Numbered from the stretch's first letter, positions 1-8,628 are shown. The stretch: DNA of 43,585 bases from Deltaproteobacteria bacterium (GCA_016208255.1 JACQYK010000039.1:1-43585), one strand, 5' to 3'. Numbers and translations are program-made. The notes: generated by a model not told the origin, from the letters alone.

Positions 1-1742
1 TGATACAGCCGGTAATAATACCCTTGTTTCCGCATCAATTCCCGGTGGGTCCCGTCCTCCACCAGTCTTCCCTCATGAATAACCAGGATTCGCCGGGCCT
101 GACGCAGGGTGAATAAACGATGGGCGATGATCAGGGCCGTGCGCCCGGCCAGCAGCCTTTGGATGGCTTCCTGGACCAGGGTTTCGGTATAGGCGTCCAC
201 CTGGGAGGTGGCCTCATCCAGGACCAGGATAACCGGATTCCGGACCATGACCCGGGCCAGGGCCACTAACTGTTGTTCACCGGCAGAGATAGCCTCCACC
301 CTTTGAGTTTCCATCTTCCGGAGCAGGGGTCCCAGATGCATGCTTTCGGTCACTTCGGCCCAATTGGGCTCGGAGACACCGGCACCCGGAAGGAGGATGT
401 TCTCCTTGAGATCCCCGGCGAAGAGGACGGTTTCTTGAGGCACCAGGCCGATGAGGGTCCGCAGGCTGTTCTTGGGCAAAGTCCGGATATCCCGGCCGTC
501 TATCAGGATTTGTCCTTTCTGGGGAAGATAAAAACCTTCCAGGAGATTGATCAAGGTGCTTTTACCGCCGCCGGTCATGCCGACGATGGCCGTCACCTCT
601 CCGGCCTTGATGGTGAAGGAGAGATCTTTTATAATCCAGTGGCCGGGATCATAGGCAAAGCTGACCTGACGGAATTCGATTTCCCCCTTCCAGGAGTTCA
701 AATGACCTGGAACCGGGAGGGACGGCTCCTCCTCGACCTTTTCCTCCATCAAGGAAAAAATCCGTTCCAGAGAGGCCATGGCCGATTGCATAACGCTGTA
801 CTTTTCAGTCATTTCCCGCAGGGGTCTGAAAAACATTTGGATATAGGAAAGAAAGGCCACCAGAGAGCCCAGGCTCAGGGTCTTCTGGATGACCTGTCCC
901 CCCCCATACCAGATCAGAAGGGCAATGGCCATGGCCGAAATCAGTTCCATCAAGGGCATGAAAAGGGCAAAGACCTGAACCTGTTTCATACCGGCCTGAA
1001 AGGCCTGGTGGTTTATTTTCGTGAAATCATCGAATCTTTTTTTCTCCCGGACCAGGACCTGAATCAAGGCCAGTCCGGAAAGGCTTTCCTGAAGGAATCC
1101 ATTCAACTGGGCCACCCTCCGGCGCAGGTCCCGGAAGGCATCCCTGGCCTTTCGGCTGAACAGGCGGGCACAGATAAAAATAACCGGAATCAGGGTAAAG
1201 GTAACCAGCGCCAGCCGGTAATCCAGATATAAAAGGACCCCTAATATCCCCAGGGCCAGAAAGATATCCTTAAAAAGGGTGGCCAAAAGGGATTTGACCA
1301 TCTCATTCAGGTTTTCTATATCATTGGTGACCCGGGTGGTCATCCGGCCTACCGGGTTATGTTGAAAAAAGGAAAGGGGCAAAGCCAGCAGATGGGCAAA
1401 CAGTTTCAGGCGAAGAATATGCATGATCTTTTGCCCCATTTGTTCCAGGACTATGGCCTGGAGGTACTGGAGGCCGAAGTTGACCACCAGAATCAGGAGC
1501 AATAAGAAGGCCAAAGGCCTTAACCCTTTCCAATCTCCGGCCAGGATATGCAGATCCAGGGCCTGTTTGGTCAGATAAGGAGGGACCAGATCCAGCAGGG
1601 TCAGACCGATGGACAGGAAAAGTCCCAAGAACCATTTGCTCCGCCAGGGCCAGAGATAGGGAAAAAGTTTTTTCAGGAGCCCAAGATCGTAAGGTCGGCC
1701 TAAATGCTCATCCTCGATATAGCCAAAATCAGGGGGAGGCAT
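1..1742 (-). CDS. ABC exporter half-transporter (permease + ATPase), C-terminus cut by window edge
   Basis: The reading frame opens at the ATG at 1742 and stays open to base 1, giving about 580 residues and stopping just short of the expected C-terminus. The N-terminal half has the hydrophobic segments of an exporter membrane domain. The ATPase half shows Walker A GMTGGGKST (residues 388-396), Walker B ending LVLDE with catalytic Glu510, and the H-loop His541. The ABC signature is degenerate: SAGEQ around 486 instead of SGGQ. The start codon directly follows the stop of the upstream transporter gene, so the two are translated as a pair. Inference: second subunit of a heterodimeric exporter (MdlB/TM288 style). 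Substrate unknown (lipid or drug). Confidence 0.9.
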   Translation of the reverse strand, partial: MPPPDFGYIEDEHLGRPYDLGLLKKLFPYLWPWRSKWFLGLFLSIGLTLLDLVPPYLTKQALDLHILAGDWKGLRPLAFLLLLILVVNFGLQYLQAIVLEQMGQKIMHILRLKLFAHLLALPLSFFQHNPVGRMTTRVTNDIENLNEMVKSLLATLFKDIFLALGILGVLLYLDYRLALVTFTLIPVIFICARLFSRKARDAFRDLRRRVAQLNGFLQESLSGLALIQVLVREKKRFDDFTKINHQAFQAGMKQVQVFALFMPLMELISAMAIALLIWYGGGQVIQKTLSLGSLVAFLSYIQMFFRPLREMTEKYSVMQSAMASLERIFSLMEEKVEEEPSLPVPGHLNSWKGEIEFRQVSFAYDPGHWIIKDLSFTIKAGEVTAIVGMTGGGKSTLINLLEGFYLPQKGQILIDGRDIRTLPKNSLRTLIGLVPQETVLFAGDLKENILLPGAGVSEPNWAEVTESMHLGPLLRKMETQRVEAISAGEQQLVALARVMVRNPVILVLDEATSQVDAYTETLVQEAIQRLLAGRTALIIAHRLFTLRQARRILVIHEGRLVEDGTHRELMRKQGYYYRLY

Positions 1743-3494
1743 TTAAAAGGCCCCCTGACGTAATTCCAGCTCCAGCCGCTGATAACGGTAGAGCCGGGCG
1801 TAAGGACCATCCTTGCGGATCAATTGTTCGTGGCTCCCCCACTCCAGCAATTTTCCCGCTTCCAGGAAAAAAATCGTATCCACCCCTTCCCAGCCGACCA
1901 GGCGGTGAGAAATAAAAATTGTCGTCCGCCCTTCCCTGAAATGTCCCAGGTTTTCCTGTATGGAACGCTCGGTGCTCAGGTCCACCGAGGACAGGGTATT
2001 GTCCAGGATAAGGACGGAAGGGTTGACCAGCAAGGCCCGGGCCAGGGAAAGTCTCTGCTTTTGCCCCCCGGAAAGCAGCACCCCCTTTTCTCCCACCACG
2101 GTATCCAGCCCCTGGGGAAAAGTTTGGATCTCATCGTAAAAGGCAGCCGCCCGAAGGGCTTCCTCCATTTCGACTTCCCCGGCTTCGGGCCTGGCCAAAA
2201 GCAAATTGGCCCGGATGGTATCGGAAAAGAGAAAAGGTTCCTGGGGAATTAAAGAAATGGATTGCCTGAGGTCCGCTAAAGGGATGGAATGAATGTCATG
2301 CCCGTTCAGAGAGATAGTCCCGTAGGCCGGCTCCAGGAGACGGACCAGCAAGAGGGCCAGAGTGGTCTTTCCCGAGCCGGTTTTTCCGGTTATGATACAG
2401 GATCCGCCCGACTTTATTTCCAGACTGACCCCTTTCAGAACCGGTTTTTCCTTTTCGGAATAAGCAAAGGTCAGCTCTTTCACCTGCAGGTCCAGCGGGT
2501 CAAGCCTCGGGGCCGTCAGCCCCGGAAGATCGGCGATCTCGGGACGTTCCTCCAGAATTCGCTCGATCCTTTCCAAAGAAACCGCCCCTCTTTTGATGAG
2601 GTTGATACCCCAGCCCAGGGCCGAAAACGGCCAGGAAAGCAGGCCCAGGTAACTGATAAAGGCCACAAAATCCCCGGCGGTAATTTCCCGGTCGATGACC
2701 TGTTTCCCCCCTATCCAGAGGACCACCGCCAGACTCAGGCTGGTTAAAAAAACCGACAGCGGAAACAGGGTGCTGGTAACCCGGGCCAGGGCGATATTTT
2801 GATCCTGGTATTTTAGACTGAAGCGGGACAGGTTTTCTTCTTCCCTTTTTTGAAGGGTATAGGCCTTGACGACCATGATCCCCACCAGGCTTTCCCGCAC
2901 TTTTTCCATGATCTGGGAAAAGGTGCCCTGGACCATTTCAAAGCGCTGGTGCAGCAATCGACTTAACCGGTGGGTCAAAAAGGCGGCCAGGGGCATGGGC
3001 CACAGGGAAATCAAGGTCAACTTGAGGTTGATATAGGCCATAAAGGCAATGGCCGCGGAGCCCAGGACCAGCGAATCCATCATGGAAACCAAGCCCATCC
3101 CCAGGGCCATGCGCACGGCCTCCATATCGTTGGTGGCATGGGCCATCAAGTCCCCGATCGAGGTCCGATGGTAGTAGGATTGGGAAAGACGAAGCAGGTG
3201 CTGGAAAAGTCGATTACGCAGGGCCTCCTCGATCCGGCGGCCCTGGCCGAAGATCAGCCGGCGCCAGAACATCCGAAAAAGAAAAACTAAAGAGGCCGCC
3301 CCGAGGATCAGGAGGACATATTTAAAAAGCCCCTGGGCCGCGCCCGGTTTGGCCGTCAGGGTATCGATCGCCCCTTTAATGAATCGGGGGATGGAGAGCT
3401 GAAGGAAATCCACGGACAAAAGGAAAACAATTCCCACTGACAGGGGAAGCAGTCCTTGACGCAAGTAAGGCAGGAGGATTCGGTAGGATCGCAT
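1743..3494 (-). CDS. ABC exporter half-transporter (permease + ATPase), degenerate-site partner
   Basis: 583 residues from the ATG at 3494. A TTG 23 codons upstream is also in frame, but family members begin near the chosen Met. Membrane domain first, then an ATPase with Walker A GKTGSGKTT (370-378), intact LSGGQ (474-478), H-loop His530, and a Walker B reading ILDN, so Asn499 sits where the catalytic Glu should be. With the non-canonical signature of the downstream partner, the two changes fall in the same composite ATP site, as known for asymmetric heterodimeric exporters such as TM287/288. The genes abut (stop 1743, next ATG 1742). Substrate cannot be told from sequence. Confidence 0.92.
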   Translation of the reverse strand: MRSYRILLPYLRQGLLPLSVGIVFLLSVDFLQLSIPRFIKGAIDTLTAKPGAAQGLFKYVLLILGAASLVFLFRMFWRRLIFGQGRRIEEALRNRLFQHLLRLSQSYYHRTSIGDLMAHATNDMEAVRMALGMGLVSMMDSLVLGSAAIAFMAYINLKLTLISLWPMPLAAFLTHRLSRLLHQRFEMVQGTFSQIMEKVRESLVGIMVVKAYTLQKREEENLSRFSLKYQDQNIALARVTSTLFPLSVFLTSLSLAVVLWIGGKQVIDREITAGDFVAFISYLGLLSWPFSALGWGINLIKRGAVSLERIERILEERPEIADLPGLTAPRLDPLDLQVKELTFAYSEKEKPVLKGVSLEIKSGGSCIITGKTGSGKTTLALLLVRLLEPAYGTISLNGHDIHSIPLADLRQSISLIPQEPFLFSDTIRANLLLARPEAGEVEMEEALRAAAFYDEIQTFPQGLDTVVGEKGVLLSGGQKQRLSLARALLVNPSVLILDNTLSSVDLSTERSIQENLGHFREGRTTIFISHRLVGWEGVDTIFFLEAGKLLEWGSHEQLIRKDGPYARLYRYQRLELELRQGAF

Positions 3495-3824
3495 GAAAGG
3501 TTGGGGGCTCTCTGATACAAGAATTAATGCCAATAAGATAAGCAGTATCCGCGCGCAGGTCAATGAAAAAATGGGGATCTTGTCCTATGGGGCAATACCA
3601 AAGGGGGCGGCCCGCTTCCGGGAATCGGTCGTTACCGGAATTGTCTTCCTAAGTCAAACGGGAGCCGGTCCCCCTATTCCAGGCTGAAAGAGTCATTCTT
3701 CGCTGAAAAGAGAGGATTGGGACTCTAATTCCCTTTTTGACGAATTCATCAAGAGAGTCTATGATACCATGACCCGATGAAGGATTCCCCATGCTGAATA
3801 AAAAAAGTCTCCCTGTAAGGAAGT
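3495..3824. other. Gene-free spacer between ABC exporter and RAYT element
   Basis: About 330 bases upstream of the exporter pair. No convincing reading frame, RNA gene or strong promoter was recognised. It ends at the left inverted repeat of the transposase element. Confidence 0.5.
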
Positions 3825-3848
3825 CATTGGGGTCAGGTCTATTTTCTT
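3825..3848 (+). repeat. Left terminal inverted repeat of RAYT element
   Basis: 24 bases identical to the reverse complement of 4739-4762, with core GGGGTCAGGTCTATTTTC. With one mismatch the match extends inward to 3854. The TAG stop codon of the transposase (3839-3841) lies inside this repeat. No target-site duplication is visible outside it. Confidence 0.92.
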
Positions 3849-4705
3849 AACATTGTTTCTTTCATTCGCATAATTCGGCTTATCGAGGCAAAGTGCAACC
3901 CCAAGTGATCGGCGATTTGCTTCTGGGAATATCCGTACTTCTCCACCGCCTCAATGATTTGTCCATCTCTCGCCTCTTTGCTTTGAAGCACCTCTGTGGT
4001 AAATATCTTTGCCAGGGTGGGCCTGTTTATGAAGCGTTGCCGTTTTGATATCTCGAGGATATGTTCTTTACCTGTTATATGGCCATTCATTCCTTCCACA
4101 AAATCATCCTCCCCCAGAATAGTTTGACCTCTCAAATCCTTCCAAATGGAGTCAGCTCGAATGCCTGCCCTTACAAACTTGCGATAATTATCCTGAGCGG
4201 TCTTTCTTTCCGATGCCAGTTGCCCCAAAATCCAATCTACGGTAAGACAGGGGGGAGAACTTCGCTGCCCGACCGTTGCCGAATAACTGCTCCATATCCA
4301 CTGATTGGGATTTTTGACAAGCTTGGCCCGTATCGGATTGAGTACAATATAACGGGATACCTCAAGAAGATGGCTGTCCTTCTGCACCACAATCCCTTTA
4401 AACCGACCTTGAAACAAATGGCCAATCCTTCCATGAACTCTATTGAAGGTCTGTGTATAAACACCGTTTAACTGTCTCATCCCTATGGACAGGTTTCCTT
4501 CCGGTGTTTCGATGAGCAGGTGATAATGGTTATCCATTAGGCAATAGGCATGACAAAGCCAGTGATAGCGAGTGCAAACCCGGTAAAGGATTTCAAGAAA
4601 GGCCTTCCGATCCCAATCATCCCCAAAAATCTCTTTGCGGTCATTCCCCCGGCTGGTGATATGATAAACCGCACCGGGAAACTCTATGCGTAAAGGACGA
4701 GCCAT
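3839..4705 (-). CDS. REP-associated tyrosine transposase (RAYT, Y1_Tnp/HUH family)
   Basis: 288 residues beginning MARPLRIEFPGAVYHITSRG, the typical start of the TnpA_REP/Y1 family. The HUH pair is His60 and His62 (DNHYHLLIE), and the likely catalytic tyrosine is Tyr119 in SRYIVLNP. These enzymes nick single-stranded DNA at palindromic ends. Beyond the catalytic domain (to about residue 150) there is a C-terminal extension ending in a helix-turn-helix-like segment (QKQIADHLGLHFASISRIM, residues about 256-275). The gene is enclosed by an inverted repeat pair (3825-3848 and 4739-4762), and its stop codon is part of the left repeat. Looks intact, so mobility or domesticated REP-type spreading is possible. 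Confidence 0.93.
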   Translation of the reverse strand: MARPLRIEFPGAVYHITSRGNDRKEIFGDDWDRKAFLEILYRVCTRYHWLCHAYCLMDNHYHLLIETPEGNLSIGMRQLNGVYTQTFNRVHGRIGHLFQGRFKGIVVQKDSHLLEVSRYIVLNPIRAKLVKNPNQWIWSSYSATVGQRSSPPCLTVDWILGQLASERKTAQDNYRKFVRAGIRADSIWKDLRGQTILGEDDFVEGMNGHITGKEHILEISKRQRFINRPTLAKIFTTEVLQSKEARDGQIIEAVEKYGYSQKQIADHLGLHFASISRIMRMKETMLRK

Positions 4706-4738
4706 AAATAACCCTTAACAGCCTTGAATTTTAATGTC

Positions 4739-4762
4739 AAGAAAATAGACCTGACCCCAATG
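4739..4762 (-). repeat. Right terminal inverted repeat of RAYT element
   Basis: Exact inverted copy of 3825-3848. The inner extension AATGTCAAGAAAA (4733-4745) recurs directly at 4901-4913, hinting at a third, partial end of the same element. Confidence 0.92.
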
Positions 4763-4781
4763 GTTCATCGAAGGGGAGTCT

Positions 4782-4835
4782 GGTCTGTTTGGTCTATTTG
4801 GTCCATTGGTTCGTTTCGTCTATATGGTTGATTGG
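4782..4835 (+). repeat. Tandem nonamer array, six degenerate 9-bp units
   Basis: The units read GGTCTGTTT, GGTCTATTT, GGTCCATTG, GTTCGTTTC, GTCTATATG and GTTGATTGG. It lies in the 330-base spacer between the RAYT gene and the ATPase gene, just outside the right inverted repeat. No gene is seen in the rest of that spacer. Confidence 0.75.
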
Positions 4836-5034
4836 GATTAATAGAAGCTCAAAACTAAAAAACCAATGATAATACTATGTAAATAAAGGGGGAAAGGGGC
4901 AATGTCAAGAAAAAAGGCAAAAACGTTCGTCGTTCTGAAAGATGCTTAAATCTTAAAACTGAAATGCCTAAGATAATGGGGGAAGAGATGCGCATTATCA
5001 ACAAATCAACGGTTTCTTCTTTATGAAAGACGGC

Positions 5035-6204
5035 TCACTTCCCATCCAGGAGAGACCCCAAACGACTTACCGGCAGGGCCTTCACCCCGCCTTTTAAGGC
5101 CGTGGTTGGGAACTGGTCTCTACCTTCGCGATGAATGAGGGCCTTAGTTATCCTATAGTTTGTTTTTGCTTCGGCCAGGCGTTCCATCGGTTTGGCCATG
5201 GCCGGGACAACGGTCCGGGAAGCCTTGGCTTCAATAAAAAGAAGCCTCTGGTCCCCGGCCGGAACTATAAAATCGACCTCCAATCCCTGCTGGTCGCGGA
5301 AATAATAGAGTCCCCTGGGTCGTCCGGAGGCCATTTGTTGTTTGAGTATCTCTGCGGCCACAAACCCTTCAAAAAGAGGCCCAAGAAAAGGGGATTGATC
5401 CAATCCCTTCTCTGATTCAATCCCCAGCAGGTGACAGGCCAAGCCGGAATCCACAAAGTATAATTTGGGTGACTTAATCAGCCTTTTCCCGAAATTCTCA
5501 AAAAAAGGCGGAACTAAAATAATCTGTCCGGTTATCTCCAGGATATTCAGCCAATCAGAGATCGTCGGAACGGAAACTCCCAAGGGAGCGGCCAGGTCGG
5601 TACGGTTCAAGATCTGCCCACAACGGCTGGCTGCCAGTGCCAGGAATCGCCTGAAGGTCGAAAGGTTACGGATGGAGGTCACCGATCGAACATCCCTTTC
5701 GAGATAGGTTTGGACATAGGAGCGAAACCAGATAGACCCGGCCGAAGGGCGTGCCAGGACTTCCGGGAACCCGCCTTTAAGTAACGAAACCTTAGGTGAT
5801 TCCTGCTGGGAAAACGGCAGAAGGTTAAAAAGGGCGGCCCTGCCCGCCAAGGATTCCGCAACGCCTCTCATCAGCGGCGCTTCTTGTGATCCGGTTAATA
5901 ACCACTGTCCCTTTTTGTTCGGAGAACGATCGATTCGGGAACGTACATAACTCAGCAACTCAGGGACGTTCTGGATTTCATCCAGGATGGCCGGGCAGCG
6001 AATGTCGTCCAGAAAGGAACGGGGATCGCTCTGCAGCCGGGCGATTACATCTGGGTCTTCAATCAGATAATAGGCCGCTTGGGGGAAGAGTTTTCTAAGT
6101 AGAGTCGTCTTCCCCGCCCGCCGAGGTCCGGTGAGAATGGCCGCAGAAAAACTCTTTGAGGCCTTTGTGAGCTCGGTTTCTATCTGTCTGGGAATATATT
6201 TCAT
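5035..6204 (-). CDS. AAA_14 / DUF4143 family ATPase
   Basis: 389 residues. Walker A GPRRAGKTT at 26-34, Walker B AILDEIQ with Asp75-Glu76, then a sensor-like LLTGSQ. The C-terminal half has the DUF4143 layout: a winged-helix-like stretch (about 195-225) followed by a nuclease-like EVDFI / FIEAKAS segment near 305-330. Proteins of this kind are common, often horizontally moved single-gene ATPases of unknown role. It sits alone between the RAYT element and the aldo/keto reductase. There is no Shine-Dalgarno sequence before the ATG, and a well-formed promoter ends only 7 bases upstream, so the message may be leaderless. Confidence 0.9.
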   Translation of the reverse strand: MKYIPRQIETELTKASKSFSAAILTGPRRAGKTTLLRKLFPQAAYYLIEDPDVIARLQSDPRSFLDDIRCPAILDEIQNVPELLSYVRSRIDRSPNKKGQWLLTGSQEAPLMRGVAESLAGRAALFNLLPFSQQESPKVSLLKGGFPEVLARPSAGSIWFRSYVQTYLERDVRSVTSIRNLSTFRRFLALAASRCGQILNRTDLAAPLGVSVPTISDWLNILEITGQIILVPPFFENFGKRLIKSPKLYFVDSGLACHLLGIESEKGLDQSPFLGPLFEGFVAAEILKQQMASGRPRGLYYFRDQQGLEVDFIVPAGDQRLLFIEAKASRTVVPAMAKPMERLAEAKTNYRITKALIHREGRDQFPTTALKGGVKALPVSRLGSLLDGK

Positions 6205-6211
6205 ATTGAGA

Positions 6212-6240
6212 ATTATAAACTAATACTTTAAAATACTCAA
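6212..6240 (-). promoter_or_regulatory. Predicted leaderless promoter of the AAA_14 ATPase
   Basis: On the minus strand TTGAGT (6240-6235), a 17-base spacer, then TATAAT (6217-6212), followed after 7 bases by the ATG at 6204. The expected transcription start coincides with the A of the start codon. Confidence 0.6.
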
Positions 6241-6305
6241 TACTAATTTTTGAAAAAAATCTGTTCAGCCAGGCCGCGTCCTTGAGGGTAATAAGGTGCG
6301 AGGGG

Positions 6306-7088
6306 TCAAGAACGAGTGATGAGGGATCTTGGCTGCAGCTTAAACCAGCGGAGGACCGCGCGCGGTTCCGAATCAACAATGACCAGGGTGATGGGCTGGG
6401 AAAGGGCAAAGCGAATAAGCAGCTCGGCTGTTATTCCGGTTCCGGGTATTAAATAATGAGAACCGCCCAGGACCTTCATCCCGATGACTGCCACCCCTTT
6501 GGCCCGGGCAGCAGCAAGGGTAGAGGTCAGAAATCCTCCCAGGTTTCCCTCTATGGGGTTGACGGGTATGAGGACCGAATCTATGGGCCAGGCCTTAACC
6601 GCCCTGGTCATAATTTCCGGATCATAATGACCGGTCAGGCCGATAAAACGGATTTTCCCGCGGGCCTTGGCCTCGATAAAGGCCTCCAAGGCCCCACCCG
6701 GCCCGGCTATGGTTTGAAAATCTTCTTCAGTCCTTAAGTCATGGATCTGCCAGAGATCAAGGTTATCGGTTCCCAGGTTGAGCAGGGTGCGGTCTAATTC
6801 CCGGAGGGCCTCCTTTTTAGTCCTCAGGCCCGTTTTACTGGTCTGAAAGATTCGTGCCCGGTCCTGGGGACGACGAGTCCAGACTAAACCGTAGTAGGCT
6901 TCACTTCCGGAATAGGCCCGGGCGGAATCGAAATAGCTGATCCCCAGGTCCAGGGCGGTTTCAATCACCTCCTGGGCCTTTTTTTCCTTTCCGAAGCTCC
7001 TGAGGACGCCTTCGCCTCCCAGACCGACAATGGTGATTTTCCGGTCGCTGTCACCAAAAGATCTTTTTTTAATAGGCGTATCCGACAT
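6306..7088 (-). CDS. Aldo/keto reductase, shortened C-terminus
   Basis: 260 residues with the TIM-barrel aldo/keto reductase pattern. The catalytic tetrad is visible: Asp54 and Tyr59 (YFDSARAYS), Lys85 (TSKTGLR) and His116 (LWQIHDL). Late barrel strands follow (SVLIPVNPIEG, VAVIGMKVLGG). After TLVIV near residue 237 the sequence leaves the family pattern, where a V-G-C/T segment binding the cofactor phosphate and a final helix are expected, and stops about 24 residues later. This suggests an old deletion or frameshift at the 3' end, so activity is uncertain. NAD(P)H-dependent carbonyl reduction is the family activity. The substrate is unknown. Confidence 0.85.
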   Translation of the reverse strand: MSDTPIKKRSFGDSDRKITIVGLGGEGVLRSFGKEKKAQEVIETALDLGISYFDSARAYSGSEAYYGLVWTRRPQDRARIFQTSKTGLRTKKEALRELDRTLLNLGTDNLDLWQIHDLRTEEDFQTIAGPGGALEAFIEAKARGKIRFIGLTGHYDPEIMTRAVKAWPIDSVLIPVNPIEGNLGGFLTSTLAAARAKGVAVIGMKVLGGSHYLIPGTGITAELLIRFALSQPITLVIVDSEPRAVLRWFKLQPRSLITRS

Positions 7089-7315
7089 TCGGCACCTTTT
7101 TCGTTGCCGCGAGGGAGGAAACCGCTCTTGATATCAGTTCTTCGGCTTTTGTTTCCGGATTTCCTTAGCCTTTTAAAATAATTGTTTTCACCGCGAAAAG
7201 TAATAAGGGCTCCCCGTACCCGGTTTTAGGCTTTATCATTTGAATTAAATCGAATCTCAGAATAAAAAGCTAAAAAATAAGAAAAAAGGGGGGCCCATAC
7301 CAGACACAAGTCAAA

Positions 7316-7540
7316 TCAGCCAATCTTGGGCTTCAAAAGATTTCGTTTTTTTTCATCATATTCTCTGATGAAGTCGATTACGCCCTTTATAAAATCATTA
7401 TCCTCATTGCTCACTTCTTCAACGACGAATTCCATACCTTTAATGTATTCCCGGGACACATCGCCAAGTTCGCCTTTTTCGGCTTCGGTCTCCATTTCAT
7501 TTAACACTTCTTTAGCTAAATCAATATTAAATCTTGCCAT
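7316..7540 (-). CDS. Small hypothetical acidic protein
   Basis: 74 residues from the ATG at 7540, preceded by AGGGAG four bases upstream. A longer version from 7606 lacks a ribosome site and would overlap a repeat arm, so the shorter start is preferred. Rich in Glu and Asp, predicted mainly helical, no signal peptide or membrane segment. No family recognised. It ends LLKPKIG. Confidence 0.55.
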   Translation of the reverse strand: MARFNIDLAKEVLNEMETEAEKGELGDVSREYIKGMEFVVEEVSNEDNDFIKGVIDFIREYDEKKRNLLKPKIG

Positions 7541-7606
7541 GTTTCTCCCTGATTCAGTAAATTGTATCTGTTTAGCATTTTGAAACTCAAGTACTTTTTT
7601 AGACAT

Positions 7607-7829
7607 GATTTACAGGATTACTTTGATTTTTGTGCCTTTCCACCTGCTGGCAGGCAGGGAAAGGCACAAACCGAATCACCTGACAGCCAGAGTCATCAAT
7701 TTCCGCTGGAAGCGGATTGAAGTTGCTTAGGGTCTTCCGGAGCCTGAGCAAAAACCTGTTAATCCGTTCGGTCGGCTCTTGCCGACCTCAAAAAAGGTTC
7801 CCTTTTGGGAACCGCTTAATCCTGTCTGA
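7607..7829. repeat. Composite repeat spacer with GATT-nonamer arm, hairpin and inserted double hairpin
   Basis: Left arm of three 9-bp units (GATTTACAG, GATTACTTT, GATTTTTGT; 7607-7633), then a hairpin with 10-bp stem GTGCCTTTCC (7632-7641 with 7658-7667). A partial right arm containing CTGTTAATCC and TTAATCCTGTC is interrupted by a double-hairpin cassette (7769-7814). No gene is seen between 7541 and 7926. Confidence 0.6.
7769..7814 (+). repeat. Double-hairpin cassette, copy 1
   Basis: Stem 1 GGTCGGC (7770-7776) pairs with GCCGACC (7781-7787). Linker TCAAAAAA. Stem 2 GGTTCCC (7796-7802) pairs with GGGAACC (7807-7813). Same layout as 12294-12339, 17464-17509 (inverted) and 35354-35398. Confidence 0.8.
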
Positions 7830-7926
7830 TATTTATTTTTTTTTAAAGCTAAAGTGTTACGGTAAATTAAAATTGATTTTAATGAACAACCATCGGGCCG
7901 CGACACCTGCTTCAAAATCACGCCAA

Positions 7927-8577
7927 TTAATTAACCTTGCGGTTGTGGTCGATCCAGTAGGCCCAGGCCACCAGCAGCCATTGCAGGAGGCCGATATAGG
8001 CAATCGGTTCCACCGACCGGGGCGGCGGGCCGATCAGATTGCCGGCATAGGTAAGAATCAAGAAGGCCACCAGTCCCACCAGGGCCCAGAGGCCGGTCTT
8101 ATTTTTAGCTTGAGTTGAGGAGGCATAAAGATAAACGCCGATGACAAACAATCCCCCTTCCACCACCAGGGTTCCGATCAAAGAATTCCACAAGCCAAGC
8201 CCCACTTTGGCCTCCAGGCCGGGCAGCAGGGGAAGGTCCGGACGATGGCTGATTAAATCCAGGATCCAGTGACCGACCACCAGCAACCCCAGCCAGAGGG
8301 ATGTTTTCAAATCTTTTTTTAATGCCCCATATATCCCTCCGACTGCTGCTCCCCAAATTAACACGGAAAGGAAGCCATGGGAGATGGGATAATGGGTAAA
8401 ATTAAGAGGGGTAACCACCGTGTTGCCGGGCTCGATCAAGACGCGTTCCCAACCCAGCAAAATCAACAGGGGCCAGAGCAGATCGATAAATTGTGTGGCC
8501 AGGAAGAGAGTTCCCAGGGAAGCTTTGGGAGCCACTTTCTTGGCCGCAAAACCCAGGGCGAAATGACCGATATACAT
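7927..8577 (-). CDS. Integral membrane protein, YdjM/DUF457-like (putative metal-dependent hydrolase fold)
   Basis: 216 residues with about five or six hydrophobic segments. Conserved-looking polar residues sit in or beside membrane helices: His5 near the N-terminus (YIGHFALGF), Asp32 (QFIDLLWP), HYPISHG around residues 62-68 and HWILDLISHRPDLP around 103-116. This His/Asp pattern is that of the inner-membrane YdjM-type putative metal-dependent hydrolases. Function unproven in the family. It stands alone, followed on the minus strand by a repeat-filled spacer. Confidence 0.65.
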   Translation of the reverse strand: MYIGHFALGFAAKKVAPKASLGTLFLATQFIDLLWPLLILLGWERVLIEPGNTVVTPLNFTHYPISHGFLSVLIWGAAVGGIYGALKKDLKTSLWLGLLVVGHWILDLISHRPDLPLLPGLEAKVGLGLWNSLIGTLVVEGGLFVIGVYLYASSTQAKNKTGLWALVGLVAFLILTYAGNLIGPPPRSVEPIAYIGLLQWLLVAWAYWIDHNRKVN

Positions 8578-8628
8578 GGTTTATTCCTTTCTGTTTTGTA
8601 TCGGTTTAGCTTCTTGAATAACCGTTTT

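Noticed and set aside
273-1232. Long plus-strand open frame of 319 codons
   Set aside because: It is the antisense shadow of the ABC exporter gene, which shows clear motifs on the minus strand.
4782-4835. Nonamer array as a CRISPR-like array
   Set aside because: Units are contiguous and degenerate with no spacers, and there are no cas genes in the window.
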